Below are positions 1 through 5,520 of a stretch of 8,229 nt of DNA, one piece after another. This DNA is from Candidatus Liptonbacteria bacterium RIFOXYD1_FULL_36_11 (GTDB taxonomy: Bacteria > Patescibacteriota > Minisyncoccia > UBA6257 > XYB1-36-10): positions 1 to 8,229 of the forward strand of contig MHLG01000013.1 in NCBI GenBank assembly GCA_001821375.1. The letters are read 5' to 3'. Every line of letters begins with the position of its first letter. Position 1 is the stretch's first letter. Position numbers and translations under genes: made by a program. The notes under the pieces were generated by a model. It saw only the letters and a program-made list of their open reading frames with translations. It ran no database searches and was not told the origin of the DNA.

Positions 1-66
1 GATATAATAGGAATTATAACTGGATTCCGGCCTGCGCCGGAATGACAGGAGAAGAAAAAAGTAGAG
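1..66 (+). repeat. Composite repeat module, copy A (left-truncated by window edge), REP-like palindrome with CCTGCG loop
   Basis: The segment begins inside a module that recurs near 3806, 5203 and 7019. It holds a TATAAT box at 3-8 and then the palindrome CTGGATTCCGG-CCTGCG-CCGGAATGACAG (20-48), whose arms ATTCCGG/CCGGAAT can form a 7-bp stem. Positions 1-65 match 7019-7083 with one mismatch (49 versus 7067), so these two form one subtype, sharing both the CCTGCG loop and the A-rich GAAGAAAAAAGTAGA tail. No coding potential is seen. Function is unknown; REP-like elements are known from other bacteria as dispersed, non-autonomous palindromes. Confidence 0.85.
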
Positions 67-95
67 CTGGATTCCGGTTTTCACCGGAATGACAG
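67..95 (+). repeat. REP-like palindrome with TTTTCA loop
   Basis: This has the same CTGGATTCCGG...CCGGAATGACAG arms as the previous unit but a TTTTCA loop. It continues into the branched palindrome that follows: 67-135 matches 3825-3893 with a single mismatch (100 versus 3858). The unit lies directly after copy A, so two subtypes are joined head to tail here. Confidence 0.85.
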
Positions 96-104
96 ACGGG
101 GGAA

Positions 105-166
105 ACCCCAGTTAAATAATTTTCTTTCAGAAAATTAAAAAATTAAAATTTTTTATTTAACGGGGT
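105..166 (+). repeat. Branched ACCCC...GGGGT palindrome (outer stem plus two inner hairpins)
   Basis: An outer stem pairs ACCCCAGTTAAAT (105-117) with ATTTAACGGGGT (155-166), with one bulged A. Inside it, AATTTTC (118-124) and GAAAATT (130-136) form a hairpin with a 5-base loop, and A6 (137-142) pairs with T6 (149-154). The right arm ends 15 bases before the ATG at 182, so the element forms the whole proximal upstream region of the DUF1566 gene. It could act as a terminator for upstream transcription or as a cruciform; this is inferred from the pairing only. Confidence 0.75.
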
Positions 167-181
167 AAAGTTAAAAAGTTT

Positions 182-1330
182 ATGAAAAAGTTTTTTAAGT
201 TTTTATATAAAAAAATTGTTGCGGGGGGAGTAATGGGAATAGCTTTTGTATTATGCGCAGGAGCGGTTTTAGCTTTTACAGAACCTTCAAGCGGGCCGTC
301 TGTAACAGAGCCGGCGAGCGCTGATTCTACCGGACAGATAGAGATACTTCTTGGAACATCGCAAAGCGTGTCAACGGCAACGAGCACAATTTTTGGTTAT
401 TTAAGAAATGTTTATACGGATATAGGCGGGACGCCTAGTTCGGTAGCGCCAAATGCAAGCGACGCGGGGAAGCTAGTGGATTTAATTGGAACGACAGCAA
501 CGGCGGTGGATGGAAAAACGTTATTTAATTTTTTAAAAAATATAAATGATAGTTTAGATTTTCCGGAGACGAGCAGTGTTTTGAGTTCGGATACGGTGAA
601 AAATGTTTCGGGGAGCGTTAGTAACTGCTCAACTCCCGGCGCACAAAGCTGTTACGCGACAGGGAGTTATTACGCGGCGACAACTCAAACGTTAAGTGCA
701 GCATCAGAAACAGTAAGTCAAGGATATTATGCGGCGACTACGTTGAGTACTGTGGATTCGGATTTGGCGGCGAGTAAAATTAAGAGTGGAACTATTATTT
801 TTGGAGTGACAGGGACTTTTGGAAATGGACCTTGTTGTGGGTCGTCTACTCCATCTCCGGGAACTGTTTGTTCTGACGGTACTGTTTATGCAGGTTTGTC
901 GCCAGATGGAAATGAAAAAATGTGCGTAACGCCAGCAGATAGTGGTAGTTTTTCTTGGAATGATGGTGTTGAAGATTACGTTGTTACAGGTTATACGAGT
1001 ACTACAGATGGAGATGGCAATACGGGAGGAATTGCTTCAAAACTTGATTCGGAATCTCCGCATCATGCAGTGCAATATTGCGGAAGTTTGCTAGCTTATG
1101 GTTATAATGATTGGTATTTACCAGCTAAAGATGAGTTGAATGTGATATACACAAACAATGTGGCGATTGGTGGGTTTGATAAGAGTAATTCAGTTCAATA
1201 TTATTGGTCTTCGTCTGAACTTGGTACTTTTGCTGTTTGGCATCAGCGGTTTACAGATGGGAATCAAACGGCTACTTATTATTATAAAGCTAGTTATCTT
1301 CATGTGCGGTGTGCTCGTAAGGGAAGTTGA
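182..1330 (+). CDS. Secreted DUF1566 (Lcl C-terminal) domain protein
   Basis: The 382-residue product has a Sec signal peptide: basic N-terminus (KKFFKFLYKK), a hydrophobic stretch at residues 12-30 and a likely cleavage site after VLA at residue 31. No lipobox is present, although Cys25 lies in the hydrophobic core. A low-complexity Ser/Thr/Ala/Gly region follows, with a short repeat YYAATTxxLS at about 163-171 and 182-190 and a SGTIIFGVTGTF segment like those in other DUF1566 proteins. The C-terminal third (about 225-380) carries the family hallmarks: WYLP at 311-314 followed by a DEL motif, YWSSS around 342, and a VRCAR end. The family is found in surface and collagen-like proteins and phage or adhesion contexts; a precise role is not known. 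The C-type cysteines suggest an extracytoplasmic fold. The gene stands alone with palindromes on both sides. The start is the only ATG giving a complete signal peptide; no Shine-Dalgarno sequence is visible. Confidence 0.85.
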   Translation: MKKFFKFLYKKIVAGGVMGIAFVLCAGAVLAFTEPSSGPSVTEPASADSTGQIEILLGTSQSVSTATSTIFGYLRNVYTDIGGTPSSVAPNASDAGKLVDLIGTTATAVDGKTLFNFLKNINDSLDFPETSSVLSSDTVKNVSGSVSNCSTPGAQSCYATGSYYAATTQTLSAASETVSQGYYAATTLSTVDSDLAASKIKSGTIIFGVTGTFGNGPCCGSSTPSPGTVCSDGTVYAGLSPDGNEKMCVTPADSGSFSWNDGVEDYVVTGYTSTTDGDGNTGGIASKLDSESPHHAVQYCGSLLAYGYNDWYLPAKDELNVIYTNNVAIGGFDKSNSVQYYWSSSELGTFAVWHQRFTDGNQTATYYYKASYLHVRCARKGS

Positions 1331-1334
1331 AATC

Positions 1335-1390
1335 TTACGAAGTCCGACTTCGTAAATTAAAGTCCGACTTCGTAAATTATCGTAAATTAT
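1335..1390 (+). repeat. Palindrome array of the TTACGAAGT/ACTTCGTAA family
   Basis: A perfect 9-bp inverted repeat, TTACGAAGT (1335-1343) and ACTTCGTAA (1347-1355), is separated by CCG. A 20-bp unit beginning AAGTCCGACTTCG is repeated in tandem (1340-1359 and 1360-1379), and CGTAAATTAT is repeated at 1371-1380 and 1381-1390. The array lies 4 bases after the DUF1566 stop codon and runs into the 3' end of the transposase remnant. It may terminate DUF1566 transcription, but it has no T-tract typical of an intrinsic terminator. A related palindrome is at 2882-2902. Confidence 0.8.
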
Positions 1391-1692
1391 TCCAAAGAGA
1401 CACTTTTTACGTAATCTAAATTGATGTTTTCTATCCAATCCGTGAAATCTTTTTGATAATTCCTTTCTCCGCCAAAAAATTTTAAAAGTAAATTACGATC
1501 AGTAAGAGAAGGAAAGTTTTTTTGTCCGCAATAGTCAAAATGGCTGCTCCAGCGGTAAGAGTTAAGGAAAGCGAAGGCGTTTTTGGATTGATTGCTAGGA
1601 TTGTATGGGACTGTAGTAAAATAGTGTTTAGTGACAGCCTTAATAAGCATAAATTGATTTATCGGATGTATTCGTATATAATTGGTTATAGT
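1387..1692 (-). pseudogene. C-terminal remnant of a REP-associated tyrosine (Y1/IS200-like) transposase
   Basis: On the minus strand an open frame runs from just inside a TAA at 1693-1695 to a TAA at 1387-1389. It reads NYIRIHPINQ near its beginning and later NSYRWSSHFDY, GQKNFPSL and LLLKFFGG. These match the pattern I know from the last third of Transposase_17/RAYT proteins: YIHxNPxx, then an xYxWSSxxDY segment, then a short helical tail. Intact members are about 200-250 residues and carry HUH and catalytic Tyr motifs upstream; none of that is present here, because the frame meets a stop and then the divergent fic gene begins at 1710. The stretch between NPI and NSYRWSS also looks degenerate. 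I read it as a decayed fragment. An ATG at 1650 would allow an 87-residue protein, which is probably not functional. Family assignment is by motif memory, not by a search. Confidence 0.65.
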
Positions 1693-1697
1693 TTAAA

Positions 1698-1709
1698 TAT
1701 AATCGATTT
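1698..1709 (+). promoter_or_regulatory. Putative -10 box of fic, leaderless-type spacing
   Basis: A perfect TATAAT at 1698-1703 is followed by only six bases before the ATG at 1710. No convincing -35 box lies 16-18 bases upstream and no Shine-Dalgarno sequence is present. Transcription starting about seven bases after the box would begin at or beside the start codon. Confidence 0.5.
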
Positions 1710-2771
1710 ATGAATCAAAATAAATTTAACAAGAGAATAAAACTGACCCAAGAAATTCTTGCTAAAATAGGAAAAATTGATGAATTTAAGGGTCTCTGGC
1801 AAGGAAGTTTAAGACTTAGTCCACAAATATTAGGGCGTCTTAAAGCGTGGGTCATTATTACCTCTACTGGCGCCAGTACTCGTATAGAAGGCGCGAAGAT
1901 GACTGACGAAGAAATTGCGCGATTTTTACGTGGACTCAAAACTAAAACGCCTAAAAGTAGAGATGAGCAAGAGGTTGCCGGTTACGCTGATTTAATTGGG
2001 CGGATTTTTGATAACTATAAAACGATTAATCTTACCGAAAATTGGATTTTACAATTTCACAGCATACTCCTTCAATTCTCTGAAAAGGACAAAATTCATA
2101 AAGGGAAATATAAGTCTACAGACAATACTGTGGTTATGACTAATAAACAAGGCGAACAGGTGATTCTCTTCAGTCCTACACCTCCTTATTTAGTAAAACT
2201 GGAAATGGAAAATATTATTACGTGGACGAACGAACAGTCAGCAGTTAATGAAATTCATCCAATTCTTATAATAGCAAACTTTGTTTTTGAATTTTTAGCA
2301 ATTCATCCTTTTGAAGATGGTAATGGCAGAATAAGTAGAGCGCTAACTAATTTTTTACTTCTTAGGTCGGGCTATACTTATGCGCCTTATGTTGCTCTTG
2401 ATGAAATAATTGAAGAAACAAAAGCAGAATATTATCTAGCGCTTCGCGCTACCCAAAAAAATCATAAAACTAATCACGAAGACATAACTCCGTGGGTGGA
2501 ATATTTATTAAGTGTTCTTATTAAACAAACTGAAAAGGCGCGCAGATTAATGGAATCTGACCAGCCGGAGAAACTTCTTTCGGGGAAACAGATACAAATA
2601 TTTCAGCTATTTAAGAGTGGTAAAGAGATTGGAGTGGCGGAGATTAATAAATTACTTAAGGAAAAAATATCTAAAGCTACTATTAAACAAGCTTTATCTA
2701 GGCTGGTGTTGTTAAAGTTACTTGAACGTATTGGCCAAGCGCGCAGTACGAGATATAAGATAAGAGGATGA
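1710..2771 (+). CDS. Class II Fic family protein (predicted AMPylase) with C-terminal winged helix
   Basis: This 353-residue protein has the canonical Fic core motif HPFEDGNGRxxR (residues 199-210), with the catalytic His199, Asp203 and phosphate-binding Gly/Asn/Arg all intact, so AMP transfer from ATP to a protein hydroxyl is the expected activity. A TRIEG segment (Ser56-Gly61) fits the inhibitory-helix motif [S/T]xxxE[G/N]; its position before the Fic core marks a class II, self-inhibited enzyme whose Glu60 would block the ATP gamma-phosphate. FSPTPPYLVKLEM (154-166) fits the substrate-docking flap. Residues about 290-353 form a winged helix-turn-helix (GVAEINKLL...KATIKQALSRLVLLKLLERIG), common in Fic regulators that act on DNA-related targets. 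Domain order and length are normal for the family. The target is unknown. The start at 1710 keeps the full N-terminal helix and follows a TATAAT box. The gene is divergent from the transposase remnant and upstream of a toxin-antitoxin pair, suggesting an accessory island. Confidence 0.9.
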   Translation: MNQNKFNKRIKLTQEILAKIGKIDEFKGLWQGSLRLSPQILGRLKAWVIITSTGASTRIEGAKMTDEEIARFLRGLKTKTPKSRDEQEVAGYADLIGRIFDNYKTINLTENWILQFHSILLQFSEKDKIHKGKYKSTDNTVVMTNKQGEQVILFSPTPPYLVKLEMENIITWTNEQSAVNEIHPILIIANFVFEFLAIHPFEDGNGRISRALTNFLLLRSGYTYAPYVALDEIIEETKAEYYLALRATQKNHKTNHEDITPWVEYLLSVLIKQTEKARRLMESDQPEKLLSGKQIQIFQLFKSGKEIGVAEINKLLKEKISKATIKQALSRLVLLKLLERIGQARSTRYKIRG

Positions 2772-2881
2772 AGTTTTATAAAGTTGGATTTCGTGAACCT
2801 AGTTATTTCTAAAAAGATGATTCTTGATAAAGTTGGAGATTGATATCATATTCTTAAACGAGTATTTCGGTAGAATAGATT

Positions 2882-2902
2882 TTACGAGGTCGGACTTCGT
2901 AA
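2882..2902 (+). repeat. Second copy of the TTACGA.../...TCGTAA palindrome
   Basis: TTACGAGGT (2882-2890) pairs with ACTTCGTAA (2894-2902) around CGG, with one G-T pair. It belongs to the same family as 1335-1355. It is the only structure I see in the 203-base gap between fic and the nucleotidyltransferase gene, apart from the promoter at its end. Together with the array at 1335-1390 it brackets the transposase remnant and fic. Confidence 0.7.
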
Positions 2903-2939
2903 ATAGATAAATAGTTTTATTTTATGAAAGTGGAAAGAG

Positions 2940-2968
2940 TTGCAAAAAAATAAGGTTTTTGATAAGAT
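2940..2968 (+). promoter_or_regulatory. Putative promoter of the mntA-hepT operon
   Basis: A -35-like TTGCAA (2940-2945) and a -10-like TAAGAT (2963-2968) are separated by 17 bases. The -10 lies six bases before the GTG start at 2975, again leaving almost no leader and no Shine-Dalgarno sequence. Box matches are moderate; spacing is ideal for a housekeeping sigma factor. Confidence 0.5.
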
Positions 2969-2974
2969 AGGCTT

Positions 2975-3283
2975 GTGAAATTAGAAAATTACCAAGCTGA
3001 TAAACTGAAGAAAGAAGTTTTAAGGATAATAAGCAAACATTTGGATTTAAGGGATTGTAAGGTGTTTTTCTTCGGTTCAAGAATAAACGGCAAGGCAGAA
3101 GAAGGGTCGGATATTGATATCGGACTAGAAGGAGACAAATCTGTTTCTCTTGCCACCTTAGCTAAAATAAATGAAGAGTTTGAAGAACTACCTATTTTTT
3201 ATAAGATTCAGGCAGTTGATTTTTTTGGAGCTGATGATAGGTTTAAAATAGTGGCAAAAGAAAAGGTAGAGTTTTTAAATTAG
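2975..3283 (+). CDS. mntA: MntA-like minimal nucleotidyltransferase (antitoxin)
   Basis: This 102-residue protein of the minimal nucleotidyltransferase (HI0073/MntA) family has the active-site signature GSx10DxD: Gly34-Ser35 in FFGSRINGK, then Asp46 and Asp48 in SDIDIG. A third acidic residue, Asp82 (QAVDFF), completes the metal-binding triad. In characterised MntA/HepT pairs the nucleotidyltransferase neutralises the HEPN toxin by adding AMP units to a tyrosine in the toxin's RX4HXY motif; all residues needed for that are present in both proteins here. The start is GTG at 2975: no in-frame ATG lies near it, and the promoter sits just upstream. The hepT-like gene follows after nine bases, so the two are co-transcribed. 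Length is typical of the family. An alternative reading is a plain HI0073-type transferase of unknown substrate. Confidence 0.85.
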   Translation: MKLENYQADKLKKEVLRIISKHLDLRDCKVFFFGSRINGKAEEGSDIDIGLEGDKSVSLATLAKINEEFEELPIFYKIQAVDFFGADDRFKIVAKEKVEFLN

Positions 3284-3292
3284 TTTTTTAGA

Positions 3293-3712
3293 ATGACTAA
3301 ATTTGAGTCCTCTTTAAAAGATTATAAGGAAGCCTTAAGCCGTTTAAAGGAAGTTTTGTCTTTACCGGAGAAGAACGATATAATCCGTGATTCTACTATT
3401 CATAGGTTTGAGATTGTTTTTGATTTGGCGTGGAAGACGTTGAAAGCTTTTTTAGAGGAAAAACAGGGAATAAGGTGCGCGGCGCCGAAGAGTTGTTTTA
3501 GAGAAGCTTACAGCCAAGGATTTTTAAAATATGATGAGTTTTGGTTGGCGATAACAGATTTAAGAAATGAGACGGCGCATACTTATAGTATGAAAAAAGC
3601 GGAGGAGGTTTTTGAAAAAATTCCGAAATGTTTTGAATATTTTGATGTTTTATTAAAGATTTTTGAAGAAGAAGTAACCCCAGTGAAATACAAGATAAAT
3701 TTCACGGGGTAA
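3293..3712 (+). CDS. hepT: HepT-like HEPN toxin (nucleotidyltransferase substrate-binding protein, HI0074 family)
   Basis: This is a 139-residue all-helical HEPN protein. RDSTIHRFEIVFDLAWKTLKAFLE (32-55, shown as family-typical pattern RDSxIxRFExxFxLAWK) is the hallmark of the HI0074 family. LRNETAHTY contains the HEPN RNase motif RX4H (Arg91, His96) extended to RX4HXY by Tyr98, the residue that MntA AMPylates in characterised pairs. The expected role is an RNA-cleaving toxin, held inactive by the protein encoded just upstream. The C-terminus is odd: the last eleven residues (TPVKYKINFTG) are encoded by a palindromic repeat at 3677-3710 whose right arm also supplies the TAA stop codon. The ancestral C-terminus was probably replaced by this repeat. 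The domain core lies well upstream of it, so activity may be unaffected. No transmembrane segment is seen. Confidence 0.85.
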   Translation: MTKFESSLKDYKEALSRLKEVLSLPEKNDIIRDSTIHRFEIVFDLAWKTLKAFLEEKQGIRCAAPKSCFREAYSQGFLKYDEFWLAITDLRNETAHTYSMKKAEEVFEKIPKCFEYFDVLLKIFEEEVTPVKYKINFTG

Positions 3713-3746
3713 ACCCCAGTAAAATAAAAAGACAATTTTGTGGGGT
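3677..3746 (+). repeat. Two back-to-back ACCCC...GGGGT palindromes
   Basis: The first pairs ACCCCAGTGAAAT (3677-3689) with ATTTCACGGGGT (3699-3710), with one bulged A. The second pairs ACCCCAGTAAAAT (3713-3725) with ATTTTGTGGGGT (3735-3746), less perfectly. They are two bases apart. The first lies within the 3' end of the hepT-like gene; together they may end the toxin-antitoxin transcript. Confidence 0.8.
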
Positions 3747-3765
3747 GGATAAAGTTAAAAGTGAC

Positions 3766-3857
3766 AAGTTAAAAAGTAGTAGGTAGTCCTTCGTTAAGAA
3801 CTCAGGATATAATAGGAATTATAACTGGATTCCGGTTTTCACCGGAATGACAGACGG
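3766..3857 (+). repeat. Composite repeat module, copy B
   Basis: This unit contains, in order, an AAGTTAAAAAGTAGTAGG lead, GTCCTTCGTTAAGAACTCA (able to fold as an imperfect hairpin), a TATAAT box (3808-3813) and the REP-like palindrome with TTTTCA loop (3825-3853). All 92 bases are identical to 5163-5254 by direct alignment, which implies recent copying or gene conversion. It continues directly into the palindrome at 3863. Confidence 0.9.
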
Positions 3858-3862
3858 AGGAA

Positions 3863-3941
3863 ACCCCAGTTAAATAATTTTCTTTCAGAAAATAAGAAAG
3901 ATTTTTATTTCACGGCTTGCCTGCCGGTAGGCAGGGCAGGC
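3863..3941 (+). repeat. ACCCC...-type palindrome interrupted by a CCTGCC/GGCAGG palindrome
   Basis: The left arm ACCCCAGTTAAAT (3863-3875) and inner hairpin ATTTTC/GAAAAT match the element at 105-136. The right arm reads ATTTCACGG (3907-3915) and then, instead of GGT, enters a GC-rich palindrome: CCTGCC (3920-3925) with GGCAGG (3930-3935), and alternatively GCCTGCC (3919-3925) with GGCAGGC (3935-3941). The same GC-rich segment sits after ACGG in the 3' end of secD. I read this as one repeat inserted into another. Confidence 0.7.
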
Positions 3942-3961
3942 AGGTTTCAATAGGTTTGGGA

Positions 3962-3974
3962 TATAATAAGAATT
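3962..3974 (+). promoter_or_regulatory. Putative -10 box of dnaJ, leaderless-type spacing
   Basis: TATAAT at 3962-3967 precedes the ATG at 3975 by seven bases, with no Shine-Dalgarno sequence and no clear -35 box. The stretch GGATATAATAAGAATTAT is nearly the same as GGATATAATAGGAATTAT in the composite repeats, where the following ATG is changed to ATA. Confidence 0.5.
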
Positions 3975-5069
3975 ATGAAAGATTATTATAAAATTTTAGG
4001 GGTGGAGAAGGAGGCGAGCGAGGAGGATATAAAAAAGGCTTATAGGAAGCTCGCGCATGAGTATCACCCTGATAAAGCGGGAGGAAACGCGAATAAATTT
4101 AAAGAAATTTCGGAGGCGTATGAGATTTTATCCGACCGCGAAAAAAGGACGAAATATGACCGCTTTGGAACAGCGGAGGGTTTTGATTTTTCCGGAGGAG
4201 CGCCTTTTTCGGGGGGCGGGGCGGGACCGTTTTCAGGATTCGGTTTTGATTTTTCGGAGATGCCGGATACAGAAGATATTTTTGAGATGTTTTTTGGCGG
4301 AGGGTTTCCCGGAAGGCAGAAAAGAAGAGTTTATAAAAGAGGTTCGGATTTAGAGTATGAGATTCTCATAACTTTGGAGGAGGCATTTTTAGGCATAGTG
4401 AAAAAGGTGGAATTTCCAGTTTTGACGAAATGTGAAACTTGTAAGGGAAAAGGATTTGACGAAAAAAAAGGATTTGTAAAATGTCCAGTATGCGGTGGCA
4501 GAGGAGAAGTAAAAGAAACGAAGAGAACGTTTTTTGGAAGTTTTGCGCAGGTGAAGCAGTGCGCTAATTGTTTTGGAACCGGAGAGATGCCAAACGCGCC
4601 TTGCGCCAAGTGTAAAGGAAGCGGCAGAATGAGTGGAAAGAAGATGGCGGAGGTGGAGATACTTTCAGGAGTTGCCGACGGGCAGGTTATAAAAATAAAA
4701 GGAGGAGGGGAAGCGGGAGAGAGAGGAACGGAAGATGGAGATCTTTATATAAGAGTAAAAATAAACAAGCATTCTGTTTTTGAGAGAAGAGGAGATGATT
4801 TATTGATAAATAAAAAAATAAGCGCGATAGACGCGATTTTAGGAGAAGAGATAAAAATAAAAACAATAGAAGGAAAGGAGACAAAAGCGAACATCCCGCC
4901 GGGGTTCAACTTAAAAAATCCGCTGACTATTTTTGGTGAAGGAATGCCGAGACTGGGAAGTTTTGGAAGAGGAAATTTAGTGATTAACTTTGAAATAGAG
5001 ACGCCGAAGAAAATAAGCAGGAACGCAAAGGAGCTTTTAGAGAAATTAAAAAGGGAGATGGAGGAGTAA
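3975..5069 (+). CDS. dnaJ: Chaperone protein DnaJ (Hsp40)
   Basis: The 364-residue product has the full type I DnaJ layout. The J domain (about 3-65) contains the HPD motif (His31-Pro32-Asp33) that stimulates DnaK ATPase. A Gly/Phe-rich linker (about 70-125) follows. A zinc-binding region (153-217) has four CxxCxGxG repeats: CETCKGKG from Cys153, CPVCGGRG from Cys170, CANCFGTG from Cys196 and CAKCKGSG from Cys210, all eight cysteines intact. Two C-terminal beta domains bind unfolded clients. Length is normal. The partners DnaK and GrpE are not in this window; the gene stands alone between repeat blocks with its own -10 box. No CIRCE-type or sigma-32-type heat-shock element is recognisable upstream, where repeats have occupied the region. 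The start at 3975 is supported by the immediate KDYYKILGV beginning of the J domain. Confidence 0.97.
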   Translation: MKDYYKILGVEKEASEEDIKKAYRKLAHEYHPDKAGGNANKFKEISEAYEILSDREKRTKYDRFGTAEGFDFSGGAPFSGGGAGPFSGFGFDFSEMPDTEDIFEMFFGGGFPGRQKRRVYKRGSDLEYEILITLEEAFLGIVKKVEFPVLTKCETCKGKGFDEKKGFVKCPVCGGRGEVKETKRTFFGSFAQVKQCANCFGTGEMPNAPCAKCKGSGRMSGKKMAEVEILSGVADGQVIKIKGGGEAGERGTEDGDLYIRVKINKHSVFERRGDDLLINKKISAIDAILGEEIKIKTIEGKETKANIPPGFNLKNPLTIFGEGMPRLGSFGRGNLVINFEIETPKKISRNAKELLEKLKREMEE

Positions 5070-5113
5070 AAAATGACTAATTAATGAGGAAATTCCAGTT
5101 AAAAGTTAAAAAG

Positions 5114-5152
5114 TTTACCCTGTGTAGTAGTTACTATACTACACAGGGTAAA
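5114..5152 (+). repeat. Perfect 16-bp inverted repeat (ACCCTG/CAGGGT type)
   Basis: TTTACCCTGTGTAGTA (5114-5129) and its exact complement (5137-5152) flank the 7-base loop GTTACTA. It lies 44 bases after the dnaJ stop codon and could form a very stable hairpin in the mRNA; no T-tract follows on the plus strand, so simple intrinsic termination is uncertain. ACCCTGTG also begins the palindrome at the end of secF, placing it loosely in the ACCCC...GGGGT family. It is followed by AAAGTTAAAAAGT and composite module C, the same order seen around 3746-3766. Confidence 0.85.
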
Positions 5153-5162
5153 TAAAGTTTTA

Positions 5163-5254
5163 AAGTTAAAAAGTAGTAGGTAGTCCTTCGTTAAGAACTC
5201 AGGATATAATAGGAATTATAACTGGATTCCGGTTTTCACCGGAATGACAGACGG
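5163..5254 (+). repeat. Composite repeat module, copy C
   Basis: The unit is identical to copy B over all 92 bases, including the TATAAT box (5205-5210) and the REP-like palindrome with TTTTCA loop (5222-5250). After it comes a partial second ACTGGATTC (5260-5268), then about 60 bases in which I see nothing recognisable. Confidence 0.9.
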
Positions 5255-5330
5255 GGAAGAACTGGATTCTAATTGTGCTTGCAGTAGGCGGGGGTAAAGA
5301 ATTATAAATCAAGAGAGGGTGACGATAGAT

Positions 5331-5362
5331 AAATAAAAAATCGCTGAAGCGATTTTTTATTT
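5331..5362. terminator. Bidirectional intrinsic terminator
   Basis: AAATAAAAAATCGC (5331-5344) pairs perfectly with GCGATTTTTTATTT (5349-5362) around a TGAA loop. The four G/C-containing pairs next to the loop and the A6/T6 flanks give a hairpin plus U-tract on either strand. On the minus strand it would end the tRNA-Lys transcript after a trailer of about 160 bases; on the plus strand it could end read-through from dnaJ. Confidence 0.75.
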
Positions 5363-5366
5363 TAGG

Positions 5367-5385
5367 TGTCCGCCCAGCAGGAATC
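5367..5385 (-). repeat. Partial duplication of the tRNA-Lys 3' end
   Basis: Nineteen bases here are identical to 5519-5537, which covers the last 17 bases of the tRNA-Lys gene (end of the T arm and 3' acceptor strand) plus two bases beyond it. The copies are 152 bases apart in direct orientation. The rest of the tRNA is not conserved at this site. It may be an attachment-site-like scar or the end of a decayed tandem tRNA. Confidence 0.7.
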
Positions 5386-5518
5386 TCACTACTCTCCGCT
5401 TAAGGCGGATGCGTTTTAAAAACCCACGGTTTTTAATATTTTCCTACACGGAGGAAACCCGGTTGCTTTTCCTCCGACCCACCTTTTGTTCGATTCCTTA
5501 TAAAAAAAGAATATTTTT
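5386..5518. other. Hairpin-rich stretch between the two tRNA-Lys 3' ends; no gene recognised
   Basis: Three hairpins are visible: TCCGC/GCGGA with loop TTAAG near 5394-5408; AAAAACC (5418-5424) with GGTTTTT (5428-5434); and CGGAGGAAA (5449-5457) with TTTCCTCCG (5468-5476). AGGTG (5364-5368) could also pair with CACCT (5480-5484) to close the region. No open frame of note crosses it. It may be the trailer of the tRNA-Lys transcript, a structured small RNA, or degenerate sequence; I cannot assign it to a known RNA family. Confidence 0.4.
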
Positions 5519-5520
5519 TG

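Noticed and set aside
182..280. Lipoprotein signal peptide at Cys25 of the DUF1566 protein
   Set aside because: The residues before Cys25 (FVL) do not fit a lipobox, which needs a small residue at -1; a standard signal peptidase I site after residue 31 fits better.
1522..1713. 63-codon plus-strand open frame
   Set aside because: It is antisense to the transposase remnant, has no recognisable motif, and overlaps the fic start.
3677..3941. Possible CRISPR array because of several short repeats
   Set aside because: Repeats are palindromic elements of different families with irregular spacing; there are no regular spacers and no cas genes in the window.
4331..4609. 92-codon minus-strand open frame within dnaJ
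   Set aside because: It is a shadow of the zinc-finger region; the plus-strand frame has all DnaJ motifs.
5485..5497. GTTCGATTCC on the plus strand, like a tRNA T loop
   Set aside because: The flanking bases do not form a T stem and no D arm or anticodon arm lies upstream in the right place.
5386..5518. Possible signal recognition particle (4.5S) RNA on the minus strand, from GGTGGGTCGGAGGAAAAGCAACC-like bases around 5461-5483
   Set aside because: The resemblance to the SRP domain IV loop is loose: the tetraloop stem and the AGG/AGC symmetric loop do not line up, and the same bases form a stronger unrelated hairpin (5449-5457 with 5468-5476). A covariance search (Rfam Bacteria_small_SRP) would decide.
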